A stretch of DNA of 64,000 bases, taken from the NCBI RefSeq assembly GCF_012395255.1, contig NZ_JAAZQD010000002.1:603771-667770 (forward strand). Reading direction: 5' to 3'. The stretch comes from Oleiagrimonas citrea. GTDB taxonomy: Bacteria > Pseudomonadota > Gammaproteobacteria > Xanthomonadales > Rhodanobacteraceae. The translations under genes were made by a program, and so were the position numbers. Shown here piece after piece: positions 58,719-64,000 of this stretch. Every line of letters begins with the position of its first letter. The stretch's first letter is position 1. The notes under the pieces were generated by a model that was not told where the DNA came from, did not search any database, and saw nothing but the letters and a program-made list of their open reading frames with translations.

Positions 58719-60572
58719 ATGCCCCGTCTACGTCACCTCACCACGGCTATCGTCGCCACGCTGGCCTTCTCCAGCGCCGCGCACGCCGCCACCACCGATT
58801 TCAACAACATGGTCGTCTTCGGTGACAGCCTCAGCGACAACGGCAATCTGTCGCTGGCGCTGGGTTCCACCACACCTACGCGCTTCACCACCAACCCCGG
58901 CACGGTCGCGGTGGAGAACATTGCCAACTCCTTCGGCTTCATGCTGACGCCGTCCGTGACCGGCGGCACCGACTACGCGTTCGGTGGAGCCGGCATCAAC
59001 AACAACTCGAGCGCCGGCCCGATCCCGCTTCTGGGCCAGCAGTTGGACATGTACCTGGCCGCGAATGGCGGCACCGCCGATGCGCATACGCTGTACTCGG
59101 TCTGGGGCGGCGCCAATGACATTTTCTACGCCACCTCCGGCGCGGTCGCCCCGAATCAGATCCCGACCATGGTCGGTGCCGCGGCCGTCGGCGAGGTCAA
59201 CCTGATTGGCAAGCTGCATGCCGCCGGCGCCAACTATGTCCTGGTGTTCAACCTTCCCGACATCGGCAAGACCCCGTCCGGGCTTGCTGCAGGCGCCAGC
59301 GCCTCCGCCAGCCTGACCTCGCTTTCGCTGGTCTACAACGGCGCGCTGAATTCCGGCATCAAGCAACTCAGCGACCAGGGACTCAACATCATTCCGGTCG
59401 ATACCTACAGTCTTTTCAGCGAAGTCATCGGCAACCCGCAGGCCTACGGTTTCAGCAACGTCACCGATGCCGCATGTGGATTGACCTCGACCTCGCTGCA
59501 ATGTGGACCGCAGGGCTCCGGCCTCCCGTATACCTATCCCGACGGTGCGCAGGACTCCTACCTGTTCGCGGATGGTGTACACCCGACCACCGCAGCGCAC
59601 CGGCTGCTCGCTCAGTACGTGGTGGCCGAGATCAATGCACCTCGCCAGATTTCGCTGCTGGCCGAAGCGCCGCTGGCTTCCAGCGCCGCACACCTGCGCA
59701 CGGTGCGCACCAATGCGCTGGACTCGCTGAACGCCAGCAGCAGCCGCCTGTTCGCCAACGTCACCTACGGCAATCAGAACTTCGACGCCACGGACTCCTC
59801 GCCCAAGACCCACAGCAACAACGTGAACCTGACCCTCGGCGTGACTGCGCCGGCCGGTAATCACGTCAGTCTCGGTGTCGCACTGGGCGTCTCGCACAAC
59901 CGTGCCGACGTCAGCGGCAACCATGGCGGCTACAAGCTCAACTCGGTCCAGGGCACCGGATTCGCGATGTATCACGCCGGTGGCGGCTACTTCGGCGGCT
60001 ACATGGGCTTCGCTCAGCTCGACTACAACGATGTGCAGCGCCGCTTCCAGCTGGGCGCCATGCAGCGCACCGAAGCCGCCCGCACTGACGGCTCGCAGCT
60101 ATTCACCGGCCTCATGGGCGGCTATGACTTCCATGCCGGCTCGCTTCGCACCGGCCCGTTCGCGCGTCTGGAATGGCAGAAGATCAAGGTCAACGGCTTC
60201 CAGGAATTCAGCGGCGACAGTTCTGCGATGTGGTTCGATGCACAGTCCCGCTTCTCCATGCAGCAGACGCTCGGCTGGCGACTGCGCGGCGACTGGGTCG
60301 TCGGCGAATTGACCATGCATCCGTATGCGGAAGTCTCCTGGACCCACGACCAACGTGCCGATCCGCGCAAGGTCGAGGCGGGCCTGATCGGCATGAACGG
60401 AAGCTTCGCGCTGACCGGCTTTGTTCCGGATAAGAGCTGGGCCAACGCCGATCTCGGCATCATGACCGAGTTCAGCCCGACGACCTCCGGCTGGATCGGT
60501 TATCAGGGCCGCTTTGCCGACAGCAATCAGAAGATCAATAGCTTCAACATGGGCCTCAAGATCAACTTCTGA
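58719..60572 (+). CDS. GDSL autotransporter esterase (EstA-like)
   Basis: A 617-residue type V secreted esterase. Signal peptide (1-24, AHA), then GDSL hydrolase passenger with VVFGDSLSDNGN (nucleophile S37), block III GGANDIF and DGVHPTTAAH (Asp and His of the triad), then a 12-strand autotransporter barrel (about 345-617) with terminal phenylalanine (LKINF). EstA homologues sit in the outer membrane with the esterase facing out and hydrolyse acyl esters. AGGGAGAA ribosome site before ATG 58719. Ends at a strong terminator. Confidence 0.9.
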   Translation: MPRLRHLTTAIVATLAFSSAAHAATTDFNNMVVFGDSLSDNGNLSLALGSTTPTRFTTNPGTVAVENIANSFGFMLTPSVTGGTDYAFGGAGINNNSSAGPIPLLGQQLDMYLAANGGTADAHTLYSVWGGANDIFYATSGAVAPNQIPTMVGAAAVGEVNLIGKLHAAGANYVLVFNLPDIGKTPSGLAAGASASASLTSLSLVYNGALNSGIKQLSDQGLNIIPVDTYSLFSEVIGNPQAYGFSNVTDAACGLTSTSLQCGPQGSGLPYTYPDGAQDSYLFADGVHPTTAAHRLLAQYVVAEINAPRQISLLAEAPLASSAAHLRTVRTNALDSLNASSSRLFANVTYGNQNFDATDSSPKTHSNNVNLTLGVTAPAGNHVSLGVALGVSHNRADVSGNHGGYKLNSVQGTGFAMYHAGGGYFGGYMGFAQLDYNDVQRRFQLGAMQRTEAARTDGSQLFTGLMGGYDFHAGSLRTGPFARLEWQKIKVNGFQEFSGDSSAMWFDAQSRFSMQQTLGWRLRGDWVVGELTMHPYAEVSWTHDQRADPRKVEAGLIGMNGSFALTGFVPDKSWANADLGIMTEFSPTTSGWIGYQGRFADSNQKINSFNMGLKINF

Positions 60573-60639
60573 TCGCAACAGATCGAGCCGCTCCGCTCGG
60601 AGCGACTCGACTGATTCCGGCCGTCTGATTTCAGGTGGC

Positions 60640-60676
60640 AAAAAAAGACCGGACCATGATGGCCCGGTCTTTTTTT
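60640..60676. terminator. Bidirectional intrinsic terminator
   Basis: A 13-bp stem (60640-60652 with 60664-60676) made of AAAAAAAGACCGG and its complement, with T-runs on both strands, between the convergent esterase and YbaY-like genes. Confidence 0.92.
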
Positions 60677-60710
60677 ATCTGACTGTCGCTCGGGACAAGC
60701 CGAGCCGTCG

Positions 60711-61571
60711 TCAACGCTTCTTCTTCTTGGCTGGCGACTTGGCCTGTGCCAGCTTCAGCATCGACTCTGCCTGCTTCTTAAGCATGGTGGCATCGCTGTC
60801 CGAAAGCACGGTCGTCTTGCCCGAAGCCACATGCTCCTTCACGACCAAGTTGCCGTCCGCATCCCACCCGGCACGCATGATTTCGCTGGGGCGAGCATTC
60901 TGACTCGGCTTGCGCTGCATCACGACAACCCAGGGCTTGCCGTCCTTGTAGGCGAAATCGGTATTGGCGAAACCCTTGTCACCGTAATCGGTGTTTTCGC
61001 GCACGAAAACGATCTTGCCGCTGTCGTTGCTGCGGAAAGTCTGCCAACCGTGCGAAACGTCCTTCTCGAGCTGACGTCCGTTGCTGATCTCGTACGCGCC
61101 AAGATTCTTCTTCAGGTTGTCGAAGGCGCCCATCATCTTTTCTTCGGGCGTCTGGTTGGCGGCCAGCATGATGCTGACCTGCGACGTCGGCGCATCGCGC
61201 GTGATGACCGGCGACTGTACCGGCATGCTGAACGTGCGCTCACCGTCCACCAGCGAAACCTTGACCAGGTAGATGTGCGCCGGATTGATTTTGGCGCCAT
61301 CGAAATCGAGTGTGAACTGCACCGGCATCTGCTTGACCGGAGAAATGTTCTTCGTGGCCAGCGGCTGAGCGCCCTCGGCCGAACCATCCACCAGCTGGAT
61401 CTTCATCGTCGCCTGTGGCGAAAGCTCGCGCGGCTTCAGCAGTCCGACCGTACCCGAGACACTGTGCACAGCCTGCGCCGCAGCCTGATTCGGGTTCTCG
61501 GAGGAGTTCTTGTTACAACCGGCGGCACCGAGCGCGGCCAGCATCGTCAGCGTCAAGGCGATCCTGCGCAT
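60711..61571 (-). CDS. YbaY-like lipoprotein
   Basis: A 286-residue lipoprotein (lipobox LGAAGC, Cys about residue 19). Residues about 36-135 form a YbaY/YscW-type beta-sandwich (VSGTVGLLKPRELSPQATMKIQLVD ... PVQFTLDFDGAKINPAHIY). The C-terminal half is extra relative to YbaY and is unrecognised; it ends in a lysine-rich tail (SPAKKKKR). Family members are outer-membrane lipoproteins of unclear role, related to secretion pilotins. Confidence 0.75.
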   Translation of the reverse strand: MRRIALTLTMLAALGAAGCNKNSSENPNQAAAQAVHSVSGTVGLLKPRELSPQATMKIQLVDGSAEGAQPLATKNISPVKQMPVQFTLDFDGAKINPAHIYLVKVSLVDGERTFSMPVQSPVITRDAPTSQVSIMLAANQTPEEKMMGAFDNLKKNLGAYEISNGRQLEKDVSHGWQTFRSNDSGKIVFVRENTDYGDKGFANTDFAYKDGKPWVVVMQRKPSQNARPSEIMRAGWDADGNLVVKEHVASGKTTVLSDSDATMLKKQAESMLKLAQAKSPAKKKKR

Positions 61572-62028
61572 GGAGAAACCTCATTGGAAACGTTGTGGTA
61601 ATAGGAAAAAAGCTGTCCTCACCAAGAGTTACAGAGTGAGCGACGCTTGATGGGGGAAGTTCCAAGCATAGCGGGAATATTGTGCGCAGGAAAGACAGCG
61701 ATCACCGCGCTCCCGGTACGGCCGCATGGCGAGCCCAGAAAGCACCACCGCCTTCCCAACGATCCACACGTCACGACAACATATGAATCTGATTCACGTG
61801 CAGGGTTGAGTATGCTCCGAAACCACCCTATTCCGGCATCCACCGCACCCCTTCCCCGAAAGAAACCTTCATCGTCATAACTCCTAAATCATCTGGATGT
61901 CAGCCTCTTTGCACCAAGCTTGACTCCGACCATTCTCGTACCTTGTGCTTCTCCGACGAGCGGGGGTATGGACGTCCATTCATTCCATGCGCATGAATCC
62001 GGGATCACCCTTCGTGCAAAACCCACGC
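61572..62028. other. Intergenic region, no gene seen
   Basis: About 450 bases between the YbaY-like gene and the terminator of the TonB receptor. Less GC-rich than average, with no frame that looks coding. It contains the palindrome ATGGACGTCCAT (61968-61979), also found at 27425. It should include the promoter of the YbaY-like gene. Confidence 0.5.
61968..61979. promoter_or_regulatory. Palindrome ATGGACGTCCAT, second copy
   Basis: The same 12-bp palindrome as at 27425-27436, again preceded by T and followed by a CAT within five bases. It sits in non-coding DNA about 400 bases upstream of the YbaY-like gene. Confidence 0.35.
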
Positions 62029-62059
62029 AAAAAAAAGCGCCGCCCCGAAGGGCGGCGCT
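62029..62059 (-). terminator. Intrinsic terminator of the TonB receptor gene
   Basis: On the minus strand, AGCGCCGCCC/GGGCGGCGCT (10 bp) with a TTCG loop followed by eight T residues. Confidence 0.92.
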
Positions 62060-62100
62060 CCAATGGATTTCCGAAAAAATCCGGGTCTAGCTGACTACTA

Positions 62101-64000
62101 TCAGTAATCGTAGGAGACCGAGAGACGGATGTAACGCGGCGGCTCACGGAACAGCGGGTAGTGATAGTAGTTGTACTTCGTCTTCGGCGCGGCCACGAAG
62201 CTGGGCTCCGTCTGAACCGGCTTCTGCTCGTTGAGCAGGTTGAAGACATTCAGCTTGAACGCCAACTTGTGGTCAGCGAAGGCCGGGGTGTAACGCACGC
62301 CCACGTTGATCTGATGGGTCCACGGCGTGTGACCAGCGAAGCTGTCACCCGGGTGCACGATCTTGCCTGCGCACCAGTGGTAGTTACCCGTGCTGCCACG
62401 GTTGTAACCCGTCGGATCGCCGGTGGCGTCCGGGCCGAAGTAACCCAGGCAGGACTGCGGGGTACCCGACTGGATCAGGGCGACACCCGAGAACAACCAT
62501 TCCGGCGTCAGCTGGTAAGCACCGCGGATACGGATCTGGTGCTTGCGGCTGTTCTGCAGCTCACCGTCCTGACCCTGCATCAGCTGCCAGGAATCCCAAT
62601 CCTCGGTCTTGGAGACGTCAGACTGACCGAAGTCCGGACGCACCTGACCAGCCGTGTTGCCACGGGCATGGGTCCAGGTGTAATCGATACGGCCGAACCA
62701 CTTGCCGTCGAACGGATGCTCCATGTACAGGTTGACCGAGTAGATCGTGCGCTTCGGCTTCTTCAGGAAGCCCCAATCCGAGGTCGACATCGGAACGTTC
62801 AGGTAACCCGGATCATTGTTCGGAGCAACACGGATGATGCTGGTCTTGCCCGGGTTGATCAGGCGGCAGTACGAAGCACCGTACAGCGAGTTGTCGTAGT
62901 TGGCCGGGTTCAGGCCCATCTTCGCGATCTTGGCGGCAATCCGGGTCGGATCGCACTCATCGTCGATGGTGGTCTTCAGATCACGATAGCTGAGCTTGGC
63001 ACCGTACACCCAGTTGTCGCCCAGCTTCTTGTCGAAGCCGAGGTTGTACTGATCGATGTACATCGCCTTCAGGTTGGCCGCGGTGACTTCCTGCGGATCC
63101 TTGGCGCGACCGTACTCACCGTCCGGCGAGATCAGCGTCGGCGTGTACGGGGCGTACGGGGTCAGACCCGTCGGGACACCATTGGCGTCGATGCCCGTGT
63201 AGGTGAAGTACTGATACACATAGGTGGACGCATTGGCCGCACGCTCAGCCGCATTATTCGGCAGGGCCAGGTAGTAACGACCCGCATTGCCGTACAGCTT
63301 GAAGCTGGAATCACCATTCACGTCCCAGCTGAAGCCCAGACGCGGCTCCCACTGGTTCTTCTCATCAACGAACGGAACACCGTTGTTGTTGTAGTTCGTG
63401 TAGTGATCGTTACGCACGCCGAGATTCAACTGCAAGTTCGGCGTCGCCTGCCATTCGTCCTGCAGGTAGTAGGCCTTCTGACGCATCGACATGCTGGTCA
63501 GCGACTCGATGTTCAGGTAGTAGACCAGGTACGTGCCGTCCGAAGCCTGGTTGTAGACCCAACGCGTGCCGTCGGTCGGCGCACCAATCGGGTTGACCAG
63601 CTCGGCGGGGCCAGGGCCACCGGAGTAGAACGAACCCTGGTTGTGCGCGACATACGTCATGTTGTCGATGCCGACACCCAGGTTGTGATCACCCAGCACG
63701 TAGTTGAAGTCGACACGCAGACCCTTGGTACGCGACGAAGCATCGTCGGCATAGGACGTGGCGCGGTTCTGGTTGTTGATGATGCCGATGTTCGGATCGA
63801 CATTGCTGCCCCAGTACGCCGGGTTCTGGCTGGTGGCGCGCGTGATCAGCGGCAGCTTGCTCTTGTTGCCGTAAACCGTCGGGTTCTGGAAGTCACCCTT
63901 GCCGTACAGCACGCTCAACGTAGCGTTGTCCGTGATGTAGCTGGTGTAGTGGGCGATCATGATCTTGGCGTTGTCGGCCGACTGCGTATTGACGCTGTTG
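62101..64000 (-). CDS. Oar-like TonB-dependent receptor (partial, N-terminus off window)
   Basis: The C-terminal 632 residues of an outer-membrane receptor; the frame stays open to the window end, so the plug and any carboxypeptidase-like N-domain are missing. Features: barrel strands with YYLQDEWQATPNLQLNLGVR (a TBDR barrel signature), WEPRLGFSWDVNGDSSFKLYGNAGRYY, FNLLNEQKP and C-terminal IRLSVSYDY. This pattern matches the large Oar-like receptors amplified in Xanthomonadales. Codons are strongly biased, as in abundant proteins. Internal ATG at 63960 is not a real start. Confidence 0.88.
   Translation of the reverse strand, partial: NSVNTQSADNAKIMIAHYTSYITDNATLSVLYGKGDFQNPTVYGNKSKLPLITRATSQNPAYWGSNVDPNIGIINNQNRATSYADDASSRTKGLRVDFNYVLGDHNLGVGIDNMTYVAHNQGSFYSGGPGPAELVNPIGAPTDGTRWVYNQASDGTYLVYYLNIESLTSMSMRQKAYYLQDEWQATPNLQLNLGVRNDHYTNYNNNGVPFVDEKNQWEPRLGFSWDVNGDSSFKLYGNAGRYYLALPNNAAERAANASTYVYQYFTYTGIDANGVPTGLTPYAPYTPTLISPDGEYGRAKDPQEVTAANLKAMYIDQYNLGFDKKLGDNWVYGAKLSYRDLKTTIDDECDPTRIAAKIAKMGLNPANYDNSLYGASYCRLINPGKTSIIRVAPNNDPGYLNVPMSTSDWGFLKKPKRTIYSVNLYMEHPFDGKWFGRIDYTWTHARGNTAGQVRPDFGQSDVSKTEDWDSWQLMQGQDGELQNSRKHQIRIRGAYQLTPEWLFSGVALIQSGTPQSCLGYFGPDATGDPTGYNRGSTGNYHWCAGKIVHPGDSFAGHTPWTHQINVGVRYTPAFADHKLAFKLNVFNLLNEQKPVQTEPSFVAAPKTKYNYYHYPLFREPPRYIRLSVSYDY

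Noticed and set aside
61647..61880. A 77-codon plus-strand frame in the gap before the TonB receptor terminator.
   Set aside because: No ribosome site, no recognisable fold and composition typical of non-coding DNA.

Overview
The window looks like chromosomal DNA of a GC-rich gammaproteobacterium of the order Xanthomonadales (Lysobacterales), most likely family Rhodanobacteraceae. This placement is inferred from gene content: Oar-like and other TonB-dependent receptors, paired M61 peptidases, a BioH/BioC-type biotin pathway, CpdB and an EstA-type autotransporter. No marker gene fixes the species. There are no phage, transposase or CRISPR sequences, and one tRNA gene is present.

Layout. 0-7.3 kb: cell-envelope genes, namely a phospholipase-D-like protein (cut by the window start), a ZIP metal transporter and an M23 peptidase either side of a Zur-type operator, a PAP2 phosphatase with a coupled GT4 glycosyltransferase, and an ArnT-like glycosyltransferase. 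7.3-10.7 kb: tRNA-Arg(CCG), a frameshifted PAS-PAS-GGDEF gene and, overlapping its stop codon, an unusual protein joining a complete pepsin-like (A1) aspartic peptidase to a C-terminal avidin/streptavidin-like domain. 10.7-16.5 kb: two tandem M61 peptidases and an APC amino-acid permease. 16.9-21.3 kb: a three-gene operon of TonB receptor, lysoplasmalogenase (YhhN) and alkylglycerol-monooxygenase-like hydroxylase, suggesting ether-lipid use. 21.6-23.6 kb: CpdB.

23.7-38.8 kb: amino-acid biosynthesis under attenuation. A Thr-rich leader peptide precedes hom-thrB-thrC. A Leu/Val/Ile-rich leader with a textbook terminator precedes one nine-gene operon, leuA-ilvE-leuC-leuD-leuB-ilvD-ilvC-ilvG-ilvM, which is interrupted by palindromic repeats. 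38.8-47.3 kb: ubiA, comF and a biotin cluster (bioB, bioF, bioH, bioC) with a BirA-like operator ahead of bioB, interleaved with opposite-strand genes. 47.3-64 kb: outer-membrane and secreted proteins, tag, an MHYT protein, a PLP-dependent dehydratase, pepN, mnmG, lipoproteins, a GDSL autotransporter esterase, a YbaY-like lipoprotein and a partial Oar-like TonB receptor running off the window end.

The strongest candidate for something undescribed is the pepsin-avidin fusion at 9196-10701. It has no visible signal peptide, so it may act as a cytoplasmic biotin- or biotinyl-protein-directed protease in an organism that also makes biotin. All functional statements are from reading the sequence; no database search was run.
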